The position numbers and the translations under genes are program-made. Below the pieces are notes generated by a model that saw only the letters and a program-made list of their open reading frames with translations, was not told the DNA's origin and ran no database searches. Of a stretch of DNA of 64,000 nt, positions 7,543-17,887 are shown in pieces (within the stretch, counting starts at the first letter, position 1; each line of letters starts with the position of its first letter). The stretch is from Pseudomonas viridiflava (GTDB lineage Bacteria; Pseudomonadota; Gammaproteobacteria; Pseudomonadales; Pseudomonadaceae). Location of the stretch: contig NZ_UWFN01000098.1 of NCBI RefSeq assembly GCF_900602065.1, positions 43,792 to 107,791 of the forward strand. Reading direction: 5' to 3'.

Positions 7543-10500
7543 CTATCCGACCGTAAAGTCGCTGGCGTGCAACTCCTTGACTCCGACCAACTGGATTTCG
7601 AACTCCGCAGTGGCGTCCGCATTGAGGCTGCCGTAAAGGATGCCGTCGGCGAAACGAAGCTGGCCGGTGGCGTCAGTACTGTCGAAGGCGTTGTTGCCAA
7701 TGAAACTGAAGGCGTCCATCCCGGTGGTCAGTGGGTTGGCATCCAGCCCGGTGAAGTCCAGTTGATCGCCTTCGGTGGTTTTAAAGCCGCTGATGACGTC
7801 CCGCAAGCCCCCTGTGCCCATCTCGGAAAACGAACCGAAGACGTAAGTGTCAGCGCCTGTTCCGCCCGTCAACATGTCCGTGCCTTCCCCGCCAATCAAC
7901 CGGTCATTACCTGAACCGCCCACCAGCGTGTCATTACCCGCGCCGCCATTCAGCACGTTGGCGCTGCTGTTGCCGGAGAGGGTGTCGGCATAGGCACTGC
8001 CTGTCAGGTTTTCGATACCCTTGAGAGTATCGAATCCCGAGCCGACGGTGTTCTGTTGCGCCGAGGTCGACAGCGTCGCGGTGATGCCCGCCAATGCTCG
8101 CTCGAATGACACCGTATCGTTACCGGCACGCCCGTCCAGCACGTTGTCCCCCGCACCCGCGAATAGCGTGTTGTCCAGCGCATTGCCGATACCATTGGCC
8201 GCTGCATTGCTATCGATGTACAGGTTTTCAACGTTCGCCGTCAGCGTGTAGGTCGCCAGGCTGCTGTGTACGCTGTCAGTACCGCCCGACACCTTGTCGC
8301 TGTTGGTTTCGATCACGTTGTCGCTCGTGTCGTCCACGTAATAAGTGTCACTGCCATTGCCACCGCTCATGCTGTCTGCACCCGCAGCGCCGTCGATGAT
8401 GTTGTTGGCGGCATTGCCGGTGATGAAGTTGCGTACGGCGTTACCTGTGCCATCGATAGCCGAGACCCCGGTCAGCACCAGATTTTCCAGGTTGTTACCC
8501 AGTGTCCAGCTGACCGATGCCTGCACGGTGTCGATCTGCGCAGGCGAGATGTTGGTTTCCACAACGCTGTCGAAGGCATTGTCGACTACATAAATGTCGT
8601 TGCCATCGCCGCCAGTCATGGTGTCAGCGCCCAGGTCGCCGTCCAGCGTGTCGTTGCCCGAGGTGCCAACCAGCGTGTCGGCCTGATCGGTACCGAAGAT
8701 CATCCCGCCTTCGTTATGAGCGTTGTCGAAGATGTCCTGCACGCTGTTGTTGTCATTGGGATTGCCCTTGAAACCCAAGTCATCGGCGATGTAGTCAGCC
8801 AGACGCTGCCCGACGATTTCGGCCGATTCTTCATGCAGGTGCCAGACATCATCGGGGTAAACCAGCGGGTCGACTTCGTGGCGCAATGGCAAGTCGGTGT
8901 AATCAACGGCGAGTTTGACGTCGGTACGCTCAGCCGCAATAGCTTCCTGAGAGGCGCGGACATAGCCCACACCCTCAACAATCTGCGCGATCTTGTCCTC
9001 CGAGTAACCCCGCGCACGGGCGGCGTCCTGGTCGTAATGACCAGTCTCCATGATGTACACATCGAAGCTCCCCAACTGCGAGTGCAGGTAGTCAAACACC
9101 GCCAGCGTTGCCGCTTTGTAGTCGGCAGCCGCTGCCTGTTTGTCCGCCGCCCGGCCAATCTCTTGCGCAGCTTCTTCGCCCTGACCCCAGATGATGCCCA
9201 TCTTGACGTTATCGACGGCCTTGAGCTCAGTAAGCTGGTTCTGCAGCAGCGCAACGGCACGCAACAACGCCGGGCCTGGCTCATTGGTATCGGTCAGCCA
9301 CCAGCACAATTTCAGCTCTTCGGCGCCTAGCGTCGACATGCCGTTCACAGTGCTGCCACCGACTGCGATGTCGATGCCATTGCCATCCGCATCGTTGAAC
9401 TGGCTGCGCACGTCATAGGTGGTGTACTTGCTCAGGTCGTTGACCAGCATGGACGTGCCGGACTGATCATCGTCCTCGGTCATGCGCAGCAATCGCGCGT
9501 TGGATTGACCGAGCGTTGGCAAGTAGAGGATGTCCTGCTGAGCGCGTTCACCGAAGACAAAGTCGTCAGCTGTCAGGGTATTGAGGTAGTTCCCGCTGAG
9601 GGCGATCTCGAAGCGATTGCCGTCGGCGTCGGGTTCGCTGGACTTGACGTAAGTCTTGTCGCCCGCCGCATTGAGGGTCATGTACAGCGTGCCGTTGCTG
9701 CCGTCGCCCAACCCAAGGAAGCCCAAAGCCGAGACATCGATCTTGTCCACACCCTGGGTGAAGTCATAGATCGTGTCGGTGGCCGTGACGCCTCCCGCGT
9801 CGTAGTCGCGGTAGCTATCGAGCACGTTGCTGTAGCGGAAGGTATCCGCGCCGGTGCCGCCGTAAAGCGAGTCACGCCCGGCGCCGCCGTCAATGATATC
9901 CGCCCCGGCATTGGCCCTGATCGTATCGTTGCCGCCCAGGCCCAGTATCAGGTCCGCGCCAGCTGTGCCCGTCAGGGTTTCAGCGTTGTCGGTGCCCGCG
10001 ATGGTATTGGCAGGGGCATCTGCGACGACCAGTGCAAAATTGTCGCTCACCGACGCGCCCGCAGGATCAGTCGCTTTGATCAATACGTCGTAATTGCCCG
10101 CCGCAGTGCTGGTAGGCGTGCCGCTGAACGTGAGGTTGACTGCGTCGAAGCTCAACCATGAAGGCAGGGCTGTGCCATCCGCGAGCGTTGCGCTGTAGCT
10201 CAGTTGATCCTTGTTGGCATCGGCAAAGCTGTTGCTGGTCACGGTGTATGAGAACGCGGTGTTTTCACTCGCGTTCTGGTCCAGTAGCGGGATCACCACT
10301 ACAGGCGCAACGTTGCTTGGCATGTTCTGGTCGGCGAACACGAAATGGCTGGACGTCAGGCTGTTGGCCAGATTCCCCGCCAGTGAGATCTCAAAGCGGT
10401 TGCCGTTGGCGTCGACCGTGTTGTCCTTGAGATAAGTGCGATTGTTCGACGCGTTGTAGACCATCTGCAGCGTGCCGTTCAGACCATTGCCCAAGCCGGT

Positions 10501-13161
10501 GTAGCCCAGTGTGGAGACGTCGATCTTGTCAGCGGCCACATCAAAATCAAGGATCTGGTCACTGGCGCTGGTGGTGCTGGTGCGGTAACTGTCCATCTTC
10601 GAGGTGAATTGGAAGACGTCCGCCCCGGCGCCCCCGGTGAGTTTGTCTGAACCTGCGCCGCCGATAAGAATATCGTTGCCCGCGCCGCCATTGAGCGTGT
10701 CGTTACCCGCGCCACCCAGCAATTGCTCGTTGGCCGCCGTCCCGGTCAGCGTGTCGTTGTTGGGGGTGCCGTTGATGATGATCGGCGCGGCGGGGACGTC
10801 CTGCACCGCCAGCGTGAAACTGTCGCTGACCGTGGCGTTGCTGCCGTCAGTCGCGGTGATCTTCACCGAATAATTGCCCGACGCGGTGCTGTCCGGTGTG
10901 CCGCTGAGCGTGCGGCTGGCGGCGTCAAAGGTCAGCCAGTCGGGCAGGGCGCTGCCGTCGGCAAGAGACGCGGTGTAGCTCAGGCTGTCGTTGTCCGGGT
11001 CCGTGAAACTGGTGGCAGGTACGACATAGCTGAAGGCGGTATTTTCAGTCGCGTTCTGATCCAGCAACGGGGTTGCAACCACGGGGGCATGGTTGGTCGT
11101 TGGCGTGGTGGCAAAGACGAAGTTGGCGCTGGTCAGCTTGTCGAGGTAGTTGCCGTCCAGCGCGATTTCGAAACGGTTACCGTTGGCATCCGCGTCCAGC
11201 GACTTGATGTAGGTCTTGGTCCCGGCGTCGTTGAGCACCAGATAAAGGGTGTTGTTTTTGCCGTCGCCCAGGCCAGTAAAGCCCAGCGCCGATACATCGA
11301 TCTTGTCGGCTGTGCGATCGAAGTCGGTGATCAGATCGCCGAGGTTGGCGCCGCCTGTGTTGTAGTTGCGGTAGCTGTCCATCCGGTCCGAGAACACGAA
11401 TGTGTCCGCTCCGGCACCGCCGCTAAGCGTGTCCATGCCCGCGCCGCCGTTGAGTTTGTCATCACCCGCGCCGCCGACCAGGCTGTCGTTACCGGCGAGG
11501 CCGAGCAGGGTGTCTGCCGAATCGGTGCCCTGCAACGAGTCGTTGCCGTTGGTGCCGGTGACTGTCCGGTTGAAGATGAAGTTATCGGCCGTCAGCGTGC
11601 TGGTGAGGTTGCCGTTGAGAATCAGCTCGAAGCGATTGCCTGCGGCGTCAGCATCGTAGTCCTTGATGTAGGTGCGGTCGTTGCTGGCGTTGTAGCTGAC
11701 CTGCAAGGTGCCCCCGCGGCCATTGCCCAACCCTGTAAAACCGAGGTCGGCGATGTCGATCTTGTCCTGCGTGACATCGAAATCGGTGATGGTGTCATCG
11801 AAGCTGGTCGTGGCATTGCGGTAGCTGTCGGACTGGCTGGCGAAGCGAAACGTGTCAGCACCCGCACCCCCGGTGAGTTTATCGATGCCTGCACCGCCGA
11901 CCAGAATGTCGTTACCGGCCCCTGCGTTGATCGTGTCGTTACCCGCAGCGCCGTAGAAGATTTCGTTGGCGCTGCTACCGATCAGGGTGTCATTGCCCTC
12001 AGTGCCCTGAACCGTCACCACTGGCACGGTGGCGCTGACGTAACTGCCGTCGCCGTATACCAGCGTGTCACCTTTGCTGGTGTGGCCAATGGTGTTGCCG
12101 ATGATTGCGTTACGGTCGGTGCCGTCTTCGTTGCGCTCCGCCACGCCATAGGTCGACAGGTTGCTGCCGGTGATGGTGTTGCCCTGAATCGTATTGTCGC
12201 TGCCGTCGAAGTATTTGCCGGAGACGCCCAACGTATCGTCGTAGGACTGAATGATGATTTCCGGTACCGCGCCTTTCAGCGCGTTATTGGTGAGGGTGTT
12301 GTCGGTCACTTCGACATTATTGCTGCCGTAGATACGCACCCCGGCGCTGCCGTTGTCATGGATATCCACGCCACTGAGGGTCACATCGCTGGACAACTTG
12401 ATGAGCACGCCTTCGGCACCATTGCCGTAAACCTCGCCACCCGTGATAACGATGTTGCTGGGGGAGGGGATGTTCTCGCTGCCACGCTGCACGACGATAC
12501 CGCCGCCGCCATTGTTGTAGGCAACGTTATTGGTCAGGGTGAAATCGTGAGTGCTGGTGACGACGTTGAAACCATGGCGGTCGTTGTCGTAGGCGACGTT
12601 GTTTTCGAATGTGCTGTTGCTGAGGAAGTCGGCAACAAAGCCGTCCAGGCCGTTGCCGTGGGACACGCTGTTCTTGATGACCATATTGACGGTCTGTTCG
12701 TGCGGGTCGAAGCCGTAACCCGAGCAGTCCTTGATTTCGACACCGTCCAGGGTGACGTTGGAGTCGTAGCCCTCCTGGCCGGGAATGTAACCGTTGAACC
12801 AGCCGTCGATTTTGCCGGTGGTATTGTCCCGGTTGCCATCAAGCGTCAGATTGCTCAGGCCAAAATCGTGGGTTTCTTCGCCGTAGGCCGAGCGGATGAT
12901 GCCGGTGATCTTCGTGTCCGAGCCGTCCGCAACCTTGATATTGGAAACGCCCATCCCGTCGCCATACATGTACACATTGCTTTTGAGCATGAGGCAACCG
13001 TCGGAAGGCTCCTCACCACCGCTGACGATGAACGTGCCCGGTGGAATGTAAACCTGCCCGCCACCCGCTGCGGCGGCTGCGTCGATGGCCTTTTGTATGG
13101 CAGCGGTATCATCCGTGACACCATCTCCTTTGGCGCCAAAATTTTGGACGTTATAAATCAT
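7543..13161 (-). CDS. psmE: PsmE-type mannuronan C5-epimerase / O-acetylhydrolase, RTX secreted
   Basis: 1872 residues. Residues 1-380 form the A module, a parallel beta-helix that epimerises mannuronate to guluronate in polymeric alginate. Tyr149, Asp152, His154 (in YGFDPHE) and Asp178 fall at the same numbers as the AlgE4 catalytic residues. Four RTX R modules follow (about 385-530, 535-685, 795-945, 1052-1205), each with GGAGxD nonapeptides and a DSYR motif. Ig-like cadherin domains sit at about 690-788 and 950-1048. An SGNH esterase domain (about 1208-1465) shows GQSN (Ser1220), WGQGEE and DVWH (Asp1438, His1441), matching the acetylhydrolase module known from P. syringae PsmE. More RTX repeats and a serralysin-like C-terminus imply type I secretion. 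There is no signal peptide and no exporter gene in the window. GGAG precedes the ATG. Confidence 0.93.
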   Translation of the reverse strand: MIYNVQNFGAKGDGVTDDTAAIQKAIDAAAAAGGGQVYIPPGTFIVSGGEEPSDGCLMLKSNVYMYGDGMGVSNIKVADGSDTKITGIIRSAYGEETHDFGLSNLTLDGNRDNTTGKIDGWFNGYIPGQEGYDSNVTLDGVEIKDCSGYGFDPHEQTVNMVIKNSVSHGNGLDGFVADFLSNSTFENNVAYDNDRHGFNVVTSTHDFTLTNNVAYNNGGGGIVVQRGSENIPSPSNIVITGGEVYGNGAEGVLIKLSSDVTLSGVDIHDNGSAGVRIYGSNNVEVTDNTLTNNALKGAVPEIIIQSYDDTLGVSGKYFDGSDNTIQGNTITGSNLSTYGVAERNEDGTDRNAIIGNTIGHTSKGDTLVYGDGSYVSATVPVVTVQGTEGNDTLIGSSANEIFYGAAGNDTINAGAGNDILVGGAGIDKLTGGAGADTFRFASQSDSYRNATTSFDDTITDFDVTQDKIDIADLGFTGLGNGRGGTLQVSYNASNDRTYIKDYDADAAGNRFELILNGNLTSTLTADNFIFNRTVTGTNGNDSLQGTDSADTLLGLAGNDSLVGGAGDDKLNGGAGMDTLSGGAGADTFVFSDRMDSYRNYNTGGANLGDLITDFDRTADKIDVSALGFTGLGDGKNNTLYLVLNDAGTKTYIKSLDADANGNRFEIALDGNYLDKLTSANFVFATTPTTNHAPVVATPLLDQNATENTAFSYVVPATSFTDPDNDSLSYTASLADGSALPDWLTFDAASRTLSGTPDSTASGNYSVKITATDGSNATVSDSFTLAVQDVPAAPIIINGTPNNDTLTGTAANEQLLGGAGNDTLNGGAGNDILIGGAGSDKLTGGAGADVFQFTSKMDSYRTSTTSASDQILDFDVAADKIDVSTLGYTGLGNGLNGTLQMVYNASNNRTYLKDNTVDANGNRFEISLAGNLANSLTSSHFVFADQNMPSNVAPVVVIPLLDQNASENTAFSYTVTSNSFADANKDQLSYSATLADGTALPSWLSFDAVNLTFSGTPTSTAAGNYDVLIKATDPAGASVSDNFALVVADAPANTIAGTDNAETLTGTAGADLILGLGGNDTIRANAGADIIDGGAGRDSLYGGTGADTFRYSNVLDSYRDYDAGGVTATDTIYDFTQGVDKIDVSALGFLGLGDGSNGTLYMTLNAAGDKTYVKSSEPDADGNRFEIALSGNYLNTLTADDFVFGERAQQDILYLPTLGQSNARLLRMTEDDDQSGTSMLVNDLSKYTTYDVRSQFNDADGNGIDIAVGGSTVNGMSTLGAEELKLCWWLTDTNEPGPALLRAVALLQNQLTELKAVDNVKMGIIWGQGEEAAQEIGRAADKQAAAADYKAATLAVFDYLHSQLGSFDVYIMETGHYDQDAARARGYSEDKIAQIVEGVGYVRASQEAIAAERTDVKLAVDYTDLPLRHEVDPLVYPDDVWHLHEESAEIVGQRLADYIADDLGFKGNPNDNNSVQDIFDNAHNEGGMIFGTDQADTLVGTSGNDTLDGDLGADTMTGGDGNDIYVVDNAFDSVVETNISPAQIDTVQASVSWTLGNNLENLVLTGVSAIDGTGNAVRNFITGNAANNIIDGAAGADSMSGGNGSDTYYVDDTSDNVIETNSDKVSGGTDSVHSSLATYTLTANVENLYIDSNAAANGIGNALDNTLFAGAGDNVLDGRAGNDTVSFERALAGITATLSTSAQQNTVGSGFDTLKGIENLTGSAYADTLSGNSSANVLNGGAGNDTLVGGSGNDRLIGGEGTDMLTGGTGADTYVFGSFSEMGTGGLRDVISGFKTTEGDQLDFTGLDANPLTTGMDAFSFIGNNAFDSTDATGQLRFADGILYGSLNADATAEFEIQLVGVKELHASDFTVG

Positions 13162-13473
13162 GGACTTATCTCCGGTAGCGGACTGAATTCACAGGGCTGC
13201 CAAGAACCAATCGGCCAGCACTCTGATATGACCCGGAGAAGCGTAAAAGTTGTGACCGTGTGTCGGGAAACCGTCGCCCGTTCGGCGGCTGGAAAACTGA
13301 TATGTGTAACGAATACGATAATTTGACGTTTTGTTGACGCCATAACTTTGTATTTAATCCGTGAGCAACACTGTAAGAGCGCGCTTGCCCGTGCTGAACG
13401 ATTACGTGATATGCCTGAATCGTCAGAATGCCGCCCAGACCAAGCCTCGCTCCAACAGATATCGTCGATCCCT

Positions 13474-13545
13474 GTAGGAGCTGCCGAAGGCTGCGAACAG
13501 CGGTGTGTCAGACATAACGCTTTCGTAGCCTTCGGCAGCTCCTAC
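13474..13545. repeat. REP-type inverted repeat in the psmE upstream gap
   Basis: Arms GTAGGAGCTGCCGAAGGCT (13474-13492) and AGCCTTCGGCAGCTCCTAC (13527-13545). The 459-base gap from 13162 to 13620 otherwise holds only the AT-rich psmE leader (13162-13370), where its promoter must lie; no consensus promoter could be singled out. Confidence 0.8.
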
Positions 13546-13620
13546 GAGGGAATGCGATGCCCCACGGATATCGGCAATCCTTGTAGCCGTGTCAGACATA
13601 CCGACGCCGTAATGCGCTTA

Positions 13621-14031
13621 TTAACTCCCGCGATACGTCGAGAACCCATAAGGGCTGATCAGCAGCGGGATGTGGTAATGCGGCAAGGTGCCGTCCACAT
13701 TGAAGATCACCGGTACTTCCGGGAAGAAGCTTGCCGTCTGGTGTTTCTGGAACCATTCACCCGTCTTGAACGTAACGCGATACGTGCCTTTCTCCAGCGC
13801 CTTGCCTTCGGGGTACAGCCCGGTAATCCGGCCCTGCTCGTTGGTGACGCCCTTGTTCAATGTGCTCCAGCCCTGACCTTCCTGTTTTTCCAGCGTCACG
13901 TTTACATCCGAAGAGGGCAAGCCGTCCTGCAGGTTAAGCACGTGTACGCTCAGCGGATTACCTGCGGCCAGCGCAATAGAAGAAAGGCCGCTCAATACAG
14001 CGCCCGCAATCAATGTCTTCAGCAGTTTCAT
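13621..14031 (-). CDS. hiuH: Periplasmic 5-hydroxyisourate hydrolase (transthyretin-like)
   Basis: 136 residues with a signal peptide ending near SSIALAAG. The mature part has the HIU hydrolase residues: His30 in LSVHVLN, Arg68 in GRITG, His118/His120 in HYHIPLL, and the diagnostic C-terminal Y-R-G-S (133-136). The enzyme hydrolyses 5-hydroxyisourate, the product of urate oxidation. It lies 13 bases downstream of the HbpS-like gene and shares its divergent promoter with a two-component system. In E. coli, hiuH (yedX) likewise sits beside hprRS, a redox/copper-responsive pair. AGGA precedes the start. Confidence 0.92.
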   Translation of the reverse strand: MKLLKTLIAGAVLSGLSSIALAAGNPLSVHVLNLQDGLPSSDVNVTLEKQEGQGWSTLNKGVTNEQGRITGLYPEGKALEKGTYRVTFKTGEWFQKHQTASFFPEVPVIFNVDGTLPHYHIPLLISPYGFSTYRGS

Positions 14032-14044
14032 GTGATGTTTCCTG

Positions 14045-14545
14045 TTATTTGAGGTTGGGTAAAACGTGGTCGATGCCTTTCAATGCGCAGCCTTCATCCG
14101 TCTCCGCTCCGCCTGCACCCGCAACACCGATGGCGCCGATGACTTGCTCGCCCACTTTCAAAGGCACGCCACCGCCTAGCAGCAACAGCTCATTGAGGGT
14201 GTTGAGGTTCTCGGCTTCAGGATTATTGCGGGCGCGCTCCGACAGCAGACGCGTCGGGGTTTTGGTCGACAGTGCAGTAAACGCCTTACGTTGCGCAGCA
14301 AGGGTGTTGTGGGGGCCGACGTTGTCATCGCGCTGCACAGCAACCAGATTGCCGCCGCGATCCACCACCGCCGCAACGGCCGTTTTGCCTTCGGCGTGGC
14401 AAGCCGCCAGAGTCGCGTTCAGCAGATCATTGGCCAGCTTCAGGGTCACATCCGGCCGCTGGGCAACGTTCGGCACGTCGGCCAGTGCAACGCCAGACCC
14501 CAAGGCCAACGTCAGTAATGAAAGGGCAGCGCTTCGGATCAGCAT
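14045..14545 (-). CDS. Secreted GlcG/HbpS-family heme-degrading/binding protein
   Basis: 166 residues from the ATG at 14545, which follows GGAGATTTGT; a longer frame to 14692 would overlap the divergent regulator's start and is disfavoured. A signal peptide ends near VALADV. The GlcG/HbpS domain shows AVVDRGGNLVAVQRDD, LAAQRKAFTALSTKTPT and the glycine-rich GGGVPLKVGEQVIGAIGVAGAGG. HbpS-like proteins bind heme and, in Streptomyces, modulate a redox-sensing histidine kinase. Location next to a sensor kinase makes an accessory sensory role possible, but that is inference. Confidence 0.85.
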   Translation of the reverse strand: MLIRSAALSLLTLALGSGVALADVPNVAQRPDVTLKLANDLLNATLAACHAEGKTAVAAVVDRGGNLVAVQRDDNVGPHNTLAAQRKAFTALSTKTPTRLLSERARNNPEAENLNTLNELLLLGGGVPLKVGEQVIGAIGVAGAGGAETDEGCALKGIDHVLPNLK

Positions 14546-14623
14546 ACAAATCTCCGGTTCAGGCTCGGCTGAGCAATTGCCAGCCATACTGCCCAAGCCT
14601 TCCGCACAAACTGATTGCCTGCG

Positions 14624-14641
14624 GATTACGTATTTGTAATG
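14624..14641. promoter_or_regulatory. CusR/HprR-like operator
   Basis: GATTAC-GTATTT-GTAATG is an 18-base dyad matching 14 of 18 positions of the E. coli CusR/HprR box (CATTAC-AAAATT-GTAATG). It lies between the divergent HbpS-hiuH unit and the two-component genes, about 50 bases before the response regulator start, well placed to control both. It is probably bound by the adjacent regulator. Confidence 0.7.
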
Positions 14642-14691
14642 AGATGGGTGAGCAGATCGGCTTACGCTAGGCACCCGTACCGGAGGACTCA

Positions 14692-15363
14692 ATGCGTATC
14701 CTGGTTGTAGAAGACGAAGCGAAAACAGCGGATTACCTGCGCAAAGGGCTGGGGGAATCCGGCTATCTGGTCGAAGTGGCCCTGAATGGTCTGGACGGCC
14801 TGCATCTTATTCAGGAAAGCGAATTCGACCTGATCATCCTCGACGTCATGTTGCCCGGCCTTGATGGCTGGCAACTGCTGCAGATCATTCGTCGTAAACA
14901 TCAGACGCCGGTGCTGTTCCTGACTGCGCGCGATGCCGTGGAAGACCGGGTCAAAGGATTGGAACTGGGCGCCGATGATTATCTGGTGAAACCCTTCTCC
15001 TATGCGGAACTGCTGGCTCGGGTTCGCACCTTGCTGCGTCGCGGTCCGCCCCGTGAAGTCGAACAGTTTCAGATCGCCGATCTGCATCTGGATTTGCTCA
15101 AGCGCAAAGTCACCCGCAATGGCGAGCGCCTGAGCCTGACCAACAAGGAGTTCGCGCTGCTGCATCTGTTGCTCAGTCGCGAAGGCGAAGTCCTCTCTCG
15201 GGCGCTGATTGCCTCTCACGTCTGGCAGATGAATTTCGACAGCGACACCAACGTGGTCGACGTCGCAATCCGTCGTCTGCGCGCCAAAGTAGACGACCCC
15301 TATCAGGCCAAACTTATCCACACGGTGCGCGGCATCGGCTACCTGCTGGAACTGCAGCCATGA
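14692..15363 (+). CDS. OmpR/PhoB-type response regulator (CusR/HprR-like)
   Basis: 223 residues. The receiver domain has the acidic pair in VVEDEA, the phospho-acceptor Asp51 in [10 protein letters not shown], and the conserved Lys in [18 protein letters not shown]-terminal winged helix ends [21 protein letters not shown]. The subfamily is that of heavy-metal and redox regulators (CusR, CopR, IrlR, HprR). GGAGG precedes the ATG. The stop overlaps the sensor kinase start (ATGA), so the two are coupled. The dyad at 14624 suggests autoregulation and control of hiuH. Confidence 0.93.
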   Translation: MRILVVEDEAKTADYLRKGLGESGYLVEVALNGLDGLHLIQESEFDLIILDVMLPGLDGWQLLQIIRRKHQTPVLFLTARDAVEDRVKGLELGADDYLVKPFSYAELLARVRTLLRRGPPREVEQFQIADLHLDLLKRKVTRNGERLSLTNKEFALLHLLLSREGEVLSRALIASHVWQMNFDSDTNVVDVAIRRLRAKVDDPYQAKLIHTVRGIGYLLELQP

Positions 15364-16721
15364 GCTTCTTGCCACGCACACTGAGCCTGCGTCTGGCGTC
15401 GATGTTCGCCCTGGTCAGCGTGCTGCTGTTGGGCGCTGTAGGGTTTTACCTGTATCAATCCCTGCAGCGCGAAATCACCTGGCGAGATGACCAGGCATTG
15501 CTCGGGCGGGTACAGCGCATGCAGGCGCTCATCACCGACAGCGACAGCATTGAGGCCTTGCGCAAGCGTCCGCAGCTTTACGAAAACATGCTCGGCAACC
15601 GCGATAACGTGTTGTGGATCGTCGACGACGCTGGGCATTTGCTCATCGATGTAAACCCGCTGTCGTTGCCCGTGCCCGACTTGCCGCCAGCACCTTCGCC
15701 ACAGCTGGGGGATAGCCCGGGCGATGAGTCGTTGCGACTGGCGTGGTTCGACGTGCCAGGCACAGACAGGCACCTCACGCTGATTGCGGGCAAGCTGGTG
15801 AATGAGCGCGAGCAAATGCTCAGCGCCTACCGCATGAAAATCTACATGGCCTTGCTGGTAGGCGCAGTGCTGGCATTTCTGCTGGGCTGGATGGTCAGCC
15901 AGCGTGGCTTGCGCCCAGTACGGCAACTGGCGACCCGCGCTGCTGCCATCGATGCACAACACCTGCATTTACGCCTGCATGAGTTCAAGGACGTGGGCGA
16001 GTTGACTGCGTTAAGTCATGCGCTTAACCAGATGCTTGCCCGCCTGGAAGACGGCTTTGCGCAACTCACACGTTTCAGCGAGGACCTCGCTCATGAAATG
16101 CGTACCCCGCTCAGCAACCTGATGGGCCAGACCCAGCAGGCATTGGGGCGCAGCCGCTTGGTTGAGGATTATCAGGACCTGCTGGTTTCCAATCAGGAAG
16201 AGTACGAACGCCTGGCGCGGATGATCGACAGCATGCTGTTCCTGGCTCGCACCGAGCAGCCAAAAAACTCGATCGCTCGTCAGCCGGTTGACGTGCAAGC
16301 CTTGGTCACGCAACTGTGCGATTACTTCGAAGGCACCGCCGAAGAGCGTGGCATCACGCTGATCAACAACAGTCAGGGCATGCTAACTGCCGACCCCGAG
16401 TTACTGCGCCGAGCACTGGCCAACCTGATCGCCAACGCTCTGCGCTACGCCACGCCACAGACCGCCGTGACTGTCGGCACCACACTGAATGCCACTGGCA
16501 TTGACATCTATGTTCACAACGTGGGTGAGCCTATCGGCGCGGAGCATCTGTCCCATCTGTTCGAGCGGTTTTATCGCTGTGATCCTTCACGTAATCAGCC
16601 TGGCGACTCGGGAGGACTGGGTCTCGCCATCGTGCGCTCAATCATGCAGGCCCATGGCGGGCATGTGAGCGTGACGAGCGATAGTGTGGGAACGGTGTTC
16701 AGGCTGACATTGCCTGGCTAG
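15360..16721 (+). CDS. Heavy-metal/redox-type sensor histidine kinase
   Basis: 453 residues. A first TM helix ([21 protein letters not shown]) is followed by a periplasmic sensor region of about 120 residues and a second TM helix ([20 protein letters not shown]). A HAMP linker comes next, then HisKA with phospho-His245 in [13 protein letters not shown]. The HATPase domain shows [11 protein letters not shown] and [19 protein letters not shown]. It matches the CusS/CopS/HprS kinase family. Copper or oxidants are the likely signal, given the adjacent box and hiuH; not proven here. Confidence 0.92.
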   Translation: MSFLPRTLSLRLASMFALVSVLLLGAVGFYLYQSLQREITWRDDQALLGRVQRMQALITDSDSIEALRKRPQLYENMLGNRDNVLWIVDDAGHLLIDVNPLSLPVPDLPPAPSPQLGDSPGDESLRLAWFDVPGTDRHLTLIAGKLVNEREQMLSAYRMKIYMALLVGAVLAFLLGWMVSQRGLRPVRQLATRAAAIDAQHLHLRLHEFKDVGELTALSHALNQMLARLEDGFAQLTRFSEDLAHEMRTPLSNLMGQTQQALGRSRLVEDYQDLLVSNQEEYERLARMIDSMLFLARTEQPKNSIARQPVDVQALVTQLCDYFEGTAEERGITLINNSQGMLTADPELLRRALANLIANALRYATPQTAVTVGTTLNATGIDIYVHNVGEPIGAEHLSHLFERFYRCDPSRNQPGDSGGLGLAIVRSIMQAHGGHVSVTSDSVGTVFRLTLPG

Positions 16722-16760
16722 TGCGCCTCGTCGTTCAGCGCGCAGCAAACATTGAAGCCT

Positions 16761-16849
16761 GTAGGAGCTCACCGAGGTCACGAGGCCAGCGACAGCGGTG
16801 TATCAGACGGGACGCCATCGCTGCCTCGCGGTGCTCGTGAGCTCCTACA
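16761..16849. repeat. REP-type inverted repeat
   Basis: Arms starting GTAGGAGCTCACCGAGG and ending GCGGTGCTCGTGAGCTCCTAC, imperfect inside, between two convergent genes. It is the same subtype as the repeat at 63355-63429. Confidence 0.7.
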
Positions 16850-16872
16850 GAAAAGCGTTTAAATTCAGTAAT

Positions 16873-17739
16873 TTATTTTATGTTCGATGAGACCGGCGTC
16901 GACTTTCCACACTGGCCCGGTGCGGGGATTGCGAACATGAAAACGGTTTCGCCACGTCTGCTGACCGTGTGTCGAAGCGCTGTGTCGTAACGCGAGAGAA
17001 TCGTTTCGCAGATGGAAAGCCCCATGCCCATCCCGTTGGCTTTGGTGGTGAAAAACGGTTCACTGATGAAAGCTTGATAGCTCTCGGTGATGCCCGGACC
17101 GGTGTCGATGACGCAGATCACTGTCCTGTCCGTCATGGGATAGGCTGCGAGGCAGATCTGCCGACGGTCTGATGGCTGGGAGCTGATGGCATCGATGGCG
17201 TTAGACACGAGGTTACGCAGCACCAGATAGAGCTGCGTGTGGTCTGCCTGAACGCTGATGCCAGGCTGAAGGTCGAGCTGGATGGAAATGCCGTGTTGCT
17301 GAAGTTCTCCGGCAAATCCCGCCGTGACTTCGGCCACGAGTGAATCCAGCGGAACGTCGCAACATGTGCTCACACGCCGGGAATAAGTTTCGAGCAAGGC
17401 GCTACTGATCTGGCCCATTTGCCTGGCGAGTTCCGCAGAGTCTTTCAGGCCTTGTAACGCTTCGGCCACCTGCGGCTCATCCCGGTCCAGCCAGCGAATC
17501 GATGCCTGAATATTGCACAGCATCGACGCGAGGGGCTGGCGCAATTCATGAACCACCGCCGCGACAGCGGAGCCAGCGTGAGGGTCAGGAACGAGAGCCT
17601 TGTAAGTCAGATTTGCCGTTGGCTTTGCACCCCGGAGCGCCACAAATGCGGGAGAACTCTGCTGGCACAGGATTGCCGATGGCGCTTGTCCTTCGACGCC
17701 CTGGTCTCTATTCGATGACTGCCCCAGCGTGCGCGCCAT
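16873..17739 (-). CDS. Soluble sensor histidine kinase lacking a recognisable sensor domain
   Basis: 288 residues. The first 50 residues are low in recognisable structure. HisKA has His64 in VVHELRQPLASM, of the NtrB/FixL-like HELRQPL type. The ATP-binding domain shows LVSNAIDAI (N box), DTGPGI (G1) and EPFFTTKANGMGMGLSICETI (F/G2). No membrane segment or PAS domain is visible and no response regulator gene is adjacent, so it is an orphan kinase. It diverges from the AraC regulator at 17888. Confidence 0.85.
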   Translation of the reverse strand: MARTLGQSSNRDQGVEGQAPSAILCQQSSPAFVALRGAKPTANLTYKALVPDPHAGSAVAAVVHELRQPLASMLCNIQASIRWLDRDEPQVAEALQGLKDSAELARQMGQISSALLETYSRRVSTCCDVPLDSLVAEVTAGFAGELQQHGISIQLDLQPGISVQADHTQLYLVLRNLVSNAIDAISSQPSDRRQICLAAYPMTDRTVICVIDTGPGITESYQAFISEPFFTTKANGMGMGLSICETILSRYDTALRHTVSRRGETVFMFAIPAPGQCGKSTPVSSNIK

Positions 17740-17887
17740 GGATGCGGTTCCTGATCTATATGGATGAGCACCTTAGTGATCACCATTCGTCGAGTCTTGA
17801 AGAATCCTGCAAAATTTAAATTTGCGCATTAAATATTTGCGTACAATTGTTCCGCTGGCAGGCCTGCAACAGCTTCGGGGAATTTCC

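Noticed and set aside
8266..9330. A 354-codon plus-strand frame inside the epimerase C-terminal half
   Set aside because: Shadow of the RTX/SGNH coding sequence; it reads as alternating hydrophobic and charged residues without a family pattern.
10723..13326. An 867-codon open frame antisense to the epimerase gene
   Set aside because: It is a shadow of the repetitive, high-GC epimerase codons. It has no matching domain and no good start context, while the opposite strand encodes a fully recognisable enzyme.
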